Source of the DNA: Crenalkalicoccus roseus
GTDB taxonomy: Bacteria; Pseudomonadota; Alphaproteobacteria; Acetobacterales; Acetobacteraceae
Length of the DNA stretch: 36,353 nt
NCBI RefSeq assembly: GCF_004761865.1
Contig: NZ_SJDM01000029.1
Coordinates: forward strand, 1-36,353
Direction of reading: 5' to 3'
Shown here piece after piece: positions 23,139 to 30,671 of the stretch. Every line of letters starts with the position of its first letter. Within the stretch, counting starts at the first letter, position 1. A program made the translations under genes and the position numbers. The notes beneath the pieces were generated by a model, which made no database searches, was not told where the DNA came from, and saw only the letters and a list, made by a program, of their open reading frames with translations.

Positions 23139-23816
23139 TCACGGGCAGGGGATCAGGCGGATATCCTCGACCGCCGCCGCGACGCGGCTGCGGGTGTCGT
23201 CCGTGTCGGTGCCGATCGCGATCTCCTGCACCATGGGGGGCTCGCCGCCGAAGGCGGCGCGCCAGTCGGCGCCGAGATCCACCACCTCCTCGAACCAGCG
23301 CCCGCGCGGCGCATCGGCCGGGCGCAGCACCCGCACCTTGCCGAGGCCGGACATGTAGGGGCTCGGGAACAGCGCCGGCTCCCGCCCCGTGCCGCCCCAG
23401 GTGTAGATCAGCACGCTGCGCGGCAGCGGATGGTCGCCGGCCGCGGCCTGCGCCGCGGCGTGCCGGGTGCGCTGCCAGAGGCTCACCCGCGCCGGCCAGT
23501 CGGCGAAGCCGACCGAGAGGGCGAGCGCGCGGTCGCTGCCCCGCCGCGTCAGGTCGGTCGCCGGCGGGCCGTGGTCCACCCGCCAGCGCCAGGCGAGGCA
23601 GGCGGGCGGAACCTCCTTCCGTCGCCAGACGAAGCTGCCCTGGCCGTGCCCCTCCACCGCCACGCCGCCGCCCGGCAGGGCGCGCCAGCGCGCGGGACGG
23701 ATGCCGTGCCACTCGGCGTGCCGCCACCCCGCGGCCTCGGGCGGCTGCGCCGGGCCCGCCCCGGCGAGCAGGGCGAGCGTGCAGGTGGTCGCGAGAGGCA
23801 TGGCAAGGCGACGCAT
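23139..23816 (-). CDS. DUF3047 secreted protein
   Basis: 225 residues with an export signal (MRRLAMPLATTCTLALLAGA) and the DUF3047 domain: FVWRRKEVPPACLAWRWRVD, DRALALSVGFADW, SVLIYTWGGTGREP, and the C-terminal VQEIAIGTDTDDTRSRVAAA. The family is a beta-sandwich-like, carbohydrate-binding-style fold of unknown function found in the periplasm. It is divergent from the dienelactone hydrolase gene with only 47 bp between the starts. The gene is on the same strand as the flavin reductase, 69 bp upstream of it, so the two could be co-transcribed. Confidence 0.86.
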   Translation of the reverse strand: MRRLAMPLATTCTLALLAGAGPAQPPEAAGWRHAEWHGIRPARWRALPGGGVAVEGHGQGSFVWRRKEVPPACLAWRWRVDHGPPATDLTRRGSDRALALSVGFADWPARVSLWQRTRHAAAQAAAGDHPLPRSVLIYTWGGTGREPALFPSPYMSGLGKVRVLRPADAPRGRWFEEVVDLGADWRAAFGGEPPMVQEIAIGTDTDDTRSRVAAAVEDIRLIPCP

Positions 23817-23863
23817 CTCTGGTTAGATGCCGCAACCGCAGCCCAGGACAAGGAGGAGGGGAC

Positions 23864-24565
23864 ATGCCCGACATCAGGATCGCCGCGACCGACGGCAAGG
23901 GCGAGTTCGCGGCCTATGTGGCGATGCCGAAGCAGACGCCCGCCGGCGCGGTGGTGATGATCCAGGAGATCTTCGGCGTGAACCGCACCATGCGCGCGCT
24001 CTCCGACTGGGTGGCCGACATGGGCTTCATCGCCGTCAGCCCCGACCTGTTCTGGCGGCAGGAGCCCGGCGTGCAGCTCGACCCCGACGCCGGCCAGGAC
24101 CAGTGGGACAAGGCCTTCAAGCTGATGCAGGGCATGGACCAGGACAAGGCGATCGAGGACCTGAAGGCCACGGTGGCGCATGCGCGGAAGATGCAGGGCG
24201 CCAACGGCAAGGTCGGCACCATGGGCTTCTGCCTCGGCGGGCGCCTCGCCTACCTGATGGCCACGCGTTCCGACGCCGACTGCAACGTCAGCTACTACGG
24301 CGTCGGGCTGGAGGGTCTGCTCGGCGAGGCGGGCAACATCAGGGCGCCGCTGATCCTGCACATCGCCGAGAAGGACAAGTTCGTCCCGCCCGAGGCGCAG
24401 GCGAAGATCCTCGAGGGGCTGAAGGGCAACAGGCATGTGAGCTGCTACGTCTATCCCGGCGTGGACCACGCCTTCGCCCGCATGGGCGGCCACGCCTGGG
24501 ACGCGCGCGCCGCGACCATCGCCAACGGCCGCACGGCGGAGCTGCTGGCGCGCGTGCTCGGCTGA
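23864..24565 (+). CDS. Dienelactone hydrolase family protein
   Basis: 233 residues with the carboxymethylenebutenolidase (DLH) pattern: VVMIQEIFGVN (Glu35), the Cys nucleophile in GTMGFCLGGRLAY (Cys123), Asp171 in HIAEKDKFVPPE and His202 in YPGVDHAFARMGG. DLH enzymes open dienelactones in chlorocatechol and aromatic breakdown, though many homologues act on other lactones or esters. AGGAGGAGGG precedes the ATG. It is convergent with the acyl-CoA-dehydrogenase-fold gene, separated by a perfect 18-bp palindrome. The neighbouring flavin reductase and monooxygenase-type gene make an aromatic ring or side-chain breakdown role plausible. Confidence 0.95.
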   Translation: MPDIRIAATDGKGEFAAYVAMPKQTPAGAVVMIQEIFGVNRTMRALSDWVADMGFIAVSPDLFWRQEPGVQLDPDAGQDQWDKAFKLMQGMDQDKAIEDLKATVAHARKMQGANGKVGTMGFCLGGRLAYLMATRSDADCNVSYYGVGLEGLLGEAGNIRAPLILHIAEKDKFVPPEAQAKILEGLKGNRHVSCYVYPGVDHAFARMGGHAWDARAATIANGRTAELLARVLG

Positions 24566-24575
24566 GGCCGCGCGG

Positions 24576-24593
24576 GCGGGGCGGCCGCCCCGC
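24576..24593. terminator. GC palindrome between convergent genes
   Basis: GCGGGGCGGCCGCCCCGC is a perfect 18-bp palindrome in the 34-bp gap between the convergent dienelactone hydrolase and monooxygenase-type genes. It could act as a bidirectional stop. There is no T-run in either direction. Confidence 0.4.
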
Positions 24594-24599
24594 TCGCGC

Positions 24600-25808
24600 T
24601 CACACGAACTGCAGCGGCTGGTCCACGCCGAGGAGGTGGCGCCCGACCATCTCCACATGCCACGGCCCGCCCTGCAGGTGCTGGGAGACGCAGAGGGCGT
24701 CGCGGAAGCGCCGCTCGAAGGGCGCGCCCTCCAGCACCGCCGTGGTGCCGGCGGCGCGGTAGCAGGCGATGGAGACCTCGGTCGCCTCGCCGATCGCGTG
24801 CGTGGTGGCGAGGCGCAGCGCCATGCGCGCATCGAGCGTCAGCGTGCCGGTGGCCTCCGCTTCCTCCCAGGCCTCGCGCGCGGTGCCGAGCAGGTACATG
24901 CGCGCCGCGCGCAGCCGCGCCTCGAGCTGGCCGATCTGGAGCTGCACCGCGTTGTTGTCGCGCATGAGCCGCGCCGCGGCGCGGGGCGCCTTGCCGCGGG
25001 CCAGCGCGAGCAGCGCCTCCATCAGCGCCCGCGCCACGCCCACCGCCACGCCCGCGAAGCCGGTGGCGTAGCAGAGGTTGGAGGCGAACAGCGTCAGCGG
25101 GCCGGCCTGGCGCAGCGTCTCCGGCCGGTCGCGCGCGCAGGCGTGGCTCTCCGGCACGAACAGACCCTCCACCTCGTAGGTGTCGCTGCCGGTGCCGCGC
25201 AGGCCGAGGGCGTGCCACTCGCCGATGATGCGCGCCGCGGATCTCGGGAACAGCACGGTGCGGTCCTCGGGCCTGCCGTCCGGCCCGAGGCGCGGCGTGC
25301 CGTCCGGCAGCACCACCGGAACATGCGCGCCGAGCACCGTGGCATGGCGGCTGCCGCTGCCGAACTCCCACCGCCCGGTGACGCGGTAGCCGCCCTCCAC
25401 CACCTCGGCCCGGGCGCGGCCGTGCCGCGCGCCCCAGGCGAGCGCACTGCCGCGCGCGCCGAACAGGTCGCGCGCCACCGCGGGGTCGAGGTGATGAGCG
25501 GCCGACATGGCCGAGACGGCGCCCTGGCAGACGCACCAGGCGGTGCTGGCATCGCCCTGCGCCAGAGCCTCCGTCACCTCGGCGAAGCGCGGCAGCGGCA
25601 GGGCGGCGCCGCCGAGCGCGCGAGGCAGCAGCAGGCGCAGGAAATCCCCCTCGCGCAGCGCGGCCAGCACCTCCGGTGCCAGTTCCGCGGCCCGGTCCAT
25701 GCCGGGGCCGTGCGCCTCCAGCAGCGGCCGCAGGGCGCGGGCGCGCGCGACCGGGTCGGCTTCGCCGCCGCGCGCGGGCGCCGGCGCCCCGGGCCGAGAG
25801 ATGTCCAT
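24600..25808 (-). CDS. Acyl-CoA dehydrogenase-fold flavin-dependent monooxygenase (DszC/HpaA-oxygenase-like)
   Basis: 402 residues. The N-terminal domain (RPLLEAHGPGMDRAAELAPE, then LPRALGGAALPLPRFAEVTE), the beta domain (GGYRVTGRWEFGSGSRHATV) and the C-terminal type-2 domain (RRFRDALCVSQHLQGGPWH) match the acyl-CoA dehydrogenase type-2 group. Many members of that group are two-component oxygenases using reduced flavin from a separate reductase, attacking phenols, steroids or sulfur heterocycles. True acyl-CoA dehydrogenases usually have a catalytic Glu that I cannot place here. The ATG at 25808 has GGAGGAAG upstream. The nearby flavin reductase at 22566 is the likely electron supplier, by inference only. 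Confidence 0.87.
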   Translation of the reverse strand: MDISRPGAPAPARGGEADPVARARALRPLLEAHGPGMDRAAELAPEVLAALREGDFLRLLLPRALGGAALPLPRFAEVTEALAQGDASTAWCVCQGAVSAMSAAHHLDPAVARDLFGARGSALAWGARHGRARAEVVEGGYRVTGRWEFGSGSRHATVLGAHVPVVLPDGTPRLGPDGRPEDRTVLFPRSAARIIGEWHALGLRGTGSDTYEVEGLFVPESHACARDRPETLRQAGPLTLFASNLCYATGFAGVAVGVARALMEALLALARGKAPRAAARLMRDNNAVQLQIGQLEARLRAARMYLLGTAREAWEEAEATGTLTLDARMALRLATTHAIGEATEVSIACYRAAGTTAVLEGAPFERRFRDALCVSQHLQGGPWHVEMVGRHLLGVDQPLQFV

Positions 25809-25890
25809 TCCCGCGCTTCCTCCCCGCGCCATCGCCGGAAACGCTATCACGGCCCGTCGCCGCGGCAAGGACGCCCGCCGCGCCGGGGGC

Positions 25891-26442
25891 TCAGCCGGGA
25901 TGCCGGCCGGCCCAGTCGGCGCGCGCGAGGCGGTAGAGCAGGTGGCGGCGCAGCGGGTGGCCCGCGGGCAGGCGCGGATGGTCGAAGCCCCCCGCCGCGC
26001 GCATGCCGAGCCTCTCCATCAGCCGCCGCGAGCGCTCGTTGGCCGGCACGGTGAAGGCGACGATCTCGGCGAGGCCGAGCGGGCCGAAGCCGGCCGCCAG
26101 CGCCAGCCGCGCCGCCTCTCCGGCCAGGCCCTGGCGCCAGTGGGCGGGCATCAGCCGCCAGCCGATCTCCACCGCCGGCGCGAAGGGCGCGGCGAAGCCG
26201 ACGCGCTGCAGGCCGCACAGGCCGATCGGCGCGGCCTCGCCGCTGCGTTCCACCGCCCAGAAGGAGAAGCCGTGCTCCGCCTCGTGGCGCATGATGTGGG
26301 CGAGGAAGGCGTCGCTCTCCGCGCGCGCGAGCGGCGCCACGAAATGGCGCATCACCTCGGGATCCGCGTTCAGGGCGGCGAAGGCATCCGCATCGGCCTC
26401 GCGCCAGGGGCGCAGGCGGAGGCGCGGCCCGTCCAGGATCAT
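25891..26442 (-). CDS. GNAT N-acetyltransferase (RimJ/RimL type)
   Basis: 183 residues of the Acetyltransf_3 type: start ILDGPRLRLRPWREADADAF, PEVMRHFVAPLARAE, EIGWRLMPAHWRQGLAGEAA (acetyl-CoA pyrophosphate loop, with Q/R-x-x-G-x-A) and AFTVPANERSRRLMERLGMR. Such enzymes acetylate protein N-termini, antibiotics or small amines; the substrate is unknown. The gene is divergent from the second CoA-transferase, with a 105-bp spacer that must hold both promoters. The ACAD-fold gene starts 82 bp downstream on the same strand. Confidence 0.92.
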   Translation of the reverse strand: MILDGPRLRLRPWREADADAFAALNADPEVMRHFVAPLARAESDAFLAHIMRHEAEHGFSFWAVERSGEAAPIGLCGLQRVGFAAPFAPAVEIGWRLMPAHWRQGLAGEAARLALAAGFGPLGLAEIVAFTVPANERSRRLMERLGMRAAGGFDHPRLPAGHPLRRHLLYRLARADWAGRHPG

Positions 26443-26547
26443 GCGGGCGATCCTGGCCCCTTCGCACCCGCCCCGCCAGCCCTTAGGTTCCCTCTTCCCG
26501 GGGCCCCATCCCTGCCGGGCGGCCGCCGGAGGAGGAAAGGCTAGCGA

Positions 26548-27786
26548 ATGACCGACGCAGTGCCGACGGCCCGGGGCAAGGGCCTGGCGAGATCCGCGGG
26601 CGCCCTCGCCGGGCTGAAGGTGATAGACCTCACGCGCGTGCTCGGCGGCCCCTACTGCACCATGGTGCTCTCCGACCACGGCGCCGAGGTGATCAAGCTG
26701 GAGCCGCCCCAGGGCGACGAGGTGCGCGACTGGGGGCCGCCCTTCGACGAGAAGGGCGATGCCAGCTACTTCCTCGGCGTCAACCGCAACAAGCGTTCGG
26801 TCGGGCTCGACCTGGCGAAGCCGGAGGGGCGGCAGGTGCTGCTGCGCCTGCTGGAGGGCGCGGACGTGCTGGTCGAGAATTTCAAGCCGGGCAGCATGGA
26901 GAAGTGGGGCATCGGCTACGAGCAGACGCTGCGCGACCGCTTTCCCCGCCTGATCCACTGCCGGGTTTCCGGCTTCGGCGCCGACGGCCCGAACGGCGGC
27001 TTCCCCGGCTACGACGCCGTGCTGCAGGCGATGACCGGGCTGATGTCCATCAACGGCACCGAGGATTCCGGCCCGACGCGGCTCGGCAACCCGATCGTGG
27101 ACATCGCCACCGGCCTGTTCAGCGCCATCGCCATCCTGATGGCGCTGCAGGAGCGGCAGAGGAGCGGCCAGGGGCAGTTCCTCGACATGACGCTGCACGA
27201 TTGCGGCATGGCGCTGCTGCACCCGCACGCCGCCAACTACTTCCTGAACGGCAGGCGGCCGGTGCCGACCGGCAACCCGCACCCGAACCTCGCGCCCTAC
27301 TCGAAGTTCCGCACCCGGACCTGCGAGATCTTCGTCGCCGCCGGCAACGACCCCGCCTTCCGCAAGTTCTGCGAGTTCCTCGGCATACCGGAGGTGGCGC
27401 GCGACGAGCGCTTCGCCACCAACGGCGCGCGGGTGACCAACCGCGCGGCGCTGACCGAGATCCTAGAGCGCCGCTTCGCCGAGGAGGACGGGCACGAGCT
27501 GACGCGCCGCATGCTGCAGGCGGGCCTTCCCGCCGGCCCGGTGCTGCACGTGGACGAGGCGATGGCCGCCGGGCACACGGCGCACCGCGAGATGGTGACG
27601 GAGCTCGGCGGCTATCGCGGGCTCGGCACGCCGATCAAGATGTCCCGCACCCCGGGCGGCACGCGCGCGGCGCCGCCGCGCTTCGCCGAGCACACCGAGG
27701 AGGTGCTGGCGAGCCACGGCTTCTCCGCCGAGGAGATCCGCGCGCTGCGCGAGGCCGGCGTGCTGGTGGAGGCGCGGCGGCGCTAG
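26548..27786 (+). CDS. CaiB/BaiF-family (class III) CoA-transferase
   Basis: 412 residues, a second and clearly different member of this family in the window. Motifs are GLKVIDLTRVLGGPYCTMVL, VIKLEPPQGDEVRDWGPPF, RNKRSVGLDLAKPEG, the catalytic Asp in FPGYDAVLQAMTG (Asp156), and IFVAAGNDPAFRKFCEFLG. It has an N-terminal extension of about 20 residues over the first CoA-transferase. GGAGGAAAGG precedes the ATG. The TAG stop is embedded in a dispersed repeat (copy D). The donor and acceptor acids are unknown. Confidence 0.94.
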   Translation: MTDAVPTARGKGLARSAGALAGLKVIDLTRVLGGPYCTMVLSDHGAEVIKLEPPQGDEVRDWGPPFDEKGDASYFLGVNRNKRSVGLDLAKPEGRQVLLRLLEGADVLVENFKPGSMEKWGIGYEQTLRDRFPRLIHCRVSGFGADGPNGGFPGYDAVLQAMTGLMSINGTEDSGPTRLGNPIVDIATGLFSAIAILMALQERQRSGQGQFLDMTLHDCGMALLHPHAANYFLNGRRPVPTGNPHPNLAPYSKFRTRTCEIFVAAGNDPAFRKFCEFLGIPEVARDERFATNGARVTNRAALTEILERRFAEEDGHELTRRMLQAGLPAGPVLHVDEAMAAGHTAHREMVTELGGYRGLGTPIKMSRTPGGTRAAPPRFAEHTEEVLASHGFSAEEIRALREAGVLVEARRR

Positions 27787-27874
27787 CGCCTGATCCGCGA
27801 AGGGGGAGCGCCGGAGCGGCGACTCAGCCGCGCAATGCAGGGCGGAAGCGTGATCCGCCAAGGAGGATCACGCC
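27785..27874 (+). repeat. Dispersed two-palindrome intergenic repeat, copy D
   Basis: It starts inside the CoA-transferase stop codon (TAGCGCCTGATCCGCG), continues with GCGCCGGAGCGGCGACTCAG and GGCGGAAGC, and ends with the near-perfect palindrome GTGATCCGCC, AA, GGAGGATCAC (27850-27871). The two TGATCCGC units are 60 bp apart. It fills the spacer up to the convergent MFS gene. Confidence 0.87.
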
Positions 27875-27924
27875 GCAGAGCGTTTTCCGTCCGCCCCGGC
27901 TTGCGGCAAGGCTCCGGCCGGCGC

Positions 27925-29166
27925 TCACGCCAGCGCCGGGCGACTGCGGGCCCGCCAGAGCAGGAAGGCGGCGATCGAGATGTTCAGGAGGTTCCACAAC
28001 AGGCCGTTGACCAGTGCCGCCTGGTAGGAGCCGGTGGCGTCGAAGATCGCCCCGGACATCCACCCGCCGATCGCCATGCCCGCGAGCGTGGCGGAGAGCA
28101 CGAGCCCGATCCGCGTCCCCGCCTCCGAGGCCGGGAAGAATTCACGCACGATCATCGCGTAGCTCGGCACGATGCCGCCCTGGAACAGGCCGAACAGCGC
28201 CGAGATCAGGTAGAGCGAGGCCAGCCCGTCGAAGGGCAGGAACAGCGCCAGCGCCACCGCCTGCAGGGTGGAGCCGAGCAGCAGCGTCGCCAGGCCCCCG
28301 ATCCGGTCCATGATCAGGCCGAAGGCCAGCCGGCTGACGGCGCCGCAGGCGAGCATCAGCGAAAGCATCTCCGCCCCCCGCGCCGCGCCGTAGCCGAGAT
28401 CCACGCAGTAGGCGACGATGTGCACCTGCGGCATCGCCATCGCCACGCAGCAGGCGACGCCGGCCACCACCAGCAGCCATTGCAGCGTGGCGGGGCTGAG
28501 CCCGAGCCCCACCCCCGCCGCGCTGGCCCCGCCCGGCAGCGGCGCCGGGTGCGAGACCGGGGCGCGCCGGCGCAGCACCAGCGCCAGCGGCAGCATGACG
28601 GCGAGGCAGAACAGCCCGATGCCGAGATGCGTGCCCCGCCAGCCGGCGGTGGCGATGAAGTGCTGCACCACCAGCGGCCAGAAGGTGCCGGCGAGATAGC
28701 TGCTGCTGGCGCAGAGCGCGACGGCGATGCCGCGGCGGCGGTCGAACCAGTGCGAGGTGTCGGCGACCAGCGGGCCGAAGACGGCGCTGCTGCCGACCCC
28801 GATCAGCACGCCGTAGATCACCGCGAACGTCCAGAGGCTCGGCGCCAGGGCGGTGGCGATGTAGCCGAGGCCGAGCGCCAGCCCGCCGATCGCCACCGGC
28901 ACCGCCACCCCAAAGCGGTCGGCGAGCCGACCGAGCAGCACGCCGCCGGCGCCGAAGCCGATCATCGCCAGGGTATAGGGCAGGGCGGCGCCGGCGCGCG
29001 CCACGCCGAACTCCGCCTGCACCGCCGGCAGCGCCACCACGATGGACCACATGCCGACGCCGCCGACGGTGCCGAGCAGCAGCGCCACGCCGAGCCGTAG
29101 CCAGGCATAGCGCGACTCCACCCCGCCCGCCGCGCCGTCGCGGGCGGCCGCCGCCGAGGCCGGCAC
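27925..29166 (-). CDS. MFS transporter
   Basis: 413 residues, twelve predicted helices. The loop 2-3 motif of MFS proteins is seen in GVLLGRLADRFGVAVPVA, and helix 4/5 motifs in GVLIGVGSSAVFGPLVADTS and WFDRRRGIAVALCASSS. A central cytoplasmic loop has the Pro/Ala-rich SHPAPLPGGASAAG. The pattern fits the oxalate/formate antiporter-like and monocarboxylate-type MFS groups. The GTG start at 29166 is 6 bp after the transaminase stop, so the two genes form one transcript and the carrier probably imports the amino compound. Its 3' end converges on a repeat. Confidence 0.92.
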   Translation of the reverse strand: MPASAAAARDGAAGGVESRYAWLRLGVALLLGTVGGVGMWSIVVALPAVQAEFGVARAGAALPYTLAMIGFGAGGVLLGRLADRFGVAVPVAIGGLALGLGYIATALAPSLWTFAVIYGVLIGVGSSAVFGPLVADTSHWFDRRRGIAVALCASSSYLAGTFWPLVVQHFIATAGWRGTHLGIGLFCLAVMLPLALVLRRRAPVSHPAPLPGGASAAGVGLGLSPATLQWLLVVAGVACCVAMAMPQVHIVAYCVDLGYGAARGAEMLSLMLACGAVSRLAFGLIMDRIGGLATLLLGSTLQAVALALFLPFDGLASLYLISALFGLFQGGIVPSYAMIVREFFPASEAGTRIGLVLSATLAGMAIGGWMSGAIFDATGSYQAALVNGLLWNLLNISIAAFLLWRARSRPALA

Positions 29167-29172
29167 CCGCCG

Positions 29173-30573
29173 CTACTCGGCCGCGAGCTTCCGCTCCCGC
29201 AGCACCGCCCAGGCCGCGTCGAGGGCGCGGCCGAAGCGGGCGCACATCTCCCCGATCTCCTCCTCGGTGATGATCAGCGGCGGGGTGAAGGCGATGCGGT
29301 CGCCGATGGCGCGCACGATGAGCCCCTGCTCGTGCGCCTTGTCCTGCACCAGGACGCCGGCCTTCGCGGCGGCGGGGAAGGGTTCCTTCGTCGCCTTGTC
29401 GGCCACCACCTCCACGCCCGCGATCAGCCCGACGCCGCGCACGTCGCCCACCAGCGGATGGTCGCGGAACGCCTCCAGCCCGCGCAGGAAGGCGGGCGAG
29501 ACGCGGCGCACATGGCCGACGATGTCCCGCTCCTCGTAGATCGCCAGCGTCTCCAGCGCCACGGCGCAGGCGACCGGGTGGCCGCCATAGGTGAAGCCGT
29601 GGCCGAAGGTGCCGTTCTTGCGGCTGCCTTCCAGCAGCGCCGCGTGGATGCGGTCGCTGACCAGCAGCGCCGAGATCGGCTGGTAGCTGGCCGAGAGCTG
29701 CTTGGCGCAGCTCAGCATGTCCGGCTGGATGCCGTAGGTCTCGCAGCCCCAGAGGTTGCCGGTGCGGCCGAAGCCGCAGATCACCTCGTCGGCCACCAGC
29801 AGGATGTCGTGGCGGCGCAGGATGGGCTGGATCGCCTCGAAATAGCCGCGCGGGGGCGTGATGGCGCCGCCGCCCCCCTGCACCGGCTCGGCGAACATGG
29901 CGGCGATGGTGTCGGCGCCCTCGCGCTCGATCAGCGCCTCCAGCTCCGCCGCCATGCGGGCGGAGAACTGCTCCTCGCTCTCCCCCGGCTCGGCGAAGCG
30001 GTAGTAGTTGGGGTTGGAGAGGTGCAGGAACCGGTCGCCGAGAGGCAGGTCGAAATCCGCGTGCATGTGCGGCTGGCCGGAGAGCGAGGCGGCGGCCACC
30101 GTGTTGCCGTGATAGCCGCGGATGCGCCCGATGATCTTCTTCTTCCGCGGCCGGCCCGTCAGGTTGTGGTAGTACCAGATCAGCTTGATCGCGGCGTCGT
30201 TCGCCTCCGACCCGCTGCACTGGAACAGGGCGTGGGAGAGCCTCGCCTCCTCCGGCCCGGGCGGGGCGATGGCGGCGAGCTTCTCGGCCAGCCGCACCCC
30301 TGGCTCGTGCCCCTTGGCGAAGAAGGTGTGGTAGTAGGGCAAGGACAGCATCTGCTCGTAGGCCGCCTTCGCCAGGCGCCTCTCGGAGAAGCCGAGCGAG
30401 GCGCACCAGAGGCCGGCCATCGCCTCGATGTACTCGCGCCCCTCCGTGTCCCACACCCGCACGCCCTCGCCGCGGGCGATCAGCACCGCCCCCTCGCGGG
30501 CATGGGCGTCGAGGTCGGTCTGCTGGTGGACCAGATGGGCGATGTCGGCGGCGTGCAGGCTGTTCAGGCGCAT
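29173..30573 (-). CDS. Class III aminotransferase (omega-transaminase-like)
   Basis: 466 residues, fold type I PLP enzyme. Motifs are GLWCASLGFSERRLAKAA, LFQCSGSEANDAAIKLIWYY, IRGYHGNTVAAASLSG, ILLVADEVICGFGRTGNLWG (Asp262) and the PLP Lys in DMLSCAKQLSASYQPISALL (Lys291). The pattern (YH.NL, KK..IGR.RGYHG) is that of beta-alanine/omega-amine:pyruvate aminotransferases. It likely removes an amino group from an imported amine or amino acid. The following MFS gene is 6 bp downstream. It is divergent from the amidohydrolase_3 gene with a 98-bp spacer, so release of an amine by the amidohydrolase and its transamination may belong together. Confidence 0.95.
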   Translation of the reverse strand: MRLNSLHAADIAHLVHQQTDLDAHAREGAVLIARGEGVRVWDTEGREYIEAMAGLWCASLGFSERRLAKAAYEQMLSLPYYHTFFAKGHEPGVRLAEKLAAIAPPGPEEARLSHALFQCSGSEANDAAIKLIWYYHNLTGRPRKKKIIGRIRGYHGNTVAAASLSGQPHMHADFDLPLGDRFLHLSNPNYYRFAEPGESEEQFSARMAAELEALIEREGADTIAAMFAEPVQGGGGAITPPRGYFEAIQPILRRHDILLVADEVICGFGRTGNLWGCETYGIQPDMLSCAKQLSASYQPISALLVSDRIHAALLEGSRKNGTFGHGFTYGGHPVACAVALETLAIYEERDIVGHVRRVSPAFLRGLEAFRDHPLVGDVRGVGLIAGVEVVADKATKEPFPAAAKAGVLVQDKAHEQGLIVRAIGDRIAFTPPLIITEEEIGEMCARFGRALDAAWAVLRERKLAAE

Positions 30574-30615
30574 CCTCGGGTCTCCTCCGCCCCGCCAGGA
30601 TGCGCCCCCCGCCCC

Positions 30616-30644
30616 CTGGCGGCAAGGCCGGTCGGGTGGCAGGC
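30616..30644 (+). promoter_or_regulatory. Weak promoter-like region of the amidohydrolase_3 gene
   Basis: CTGGCG (30616-30621), 17 bp, then GCAGGC (30639-30644) followed by TGGG. The -35 and spacing match the other promoters in the window, but the -10 is degenerate, 27 bp before the ATG. Confidence 0.3.
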
Positions 30645-30671
30645 TGGGCGGAACCGCCGGGGAGCCCGCCC

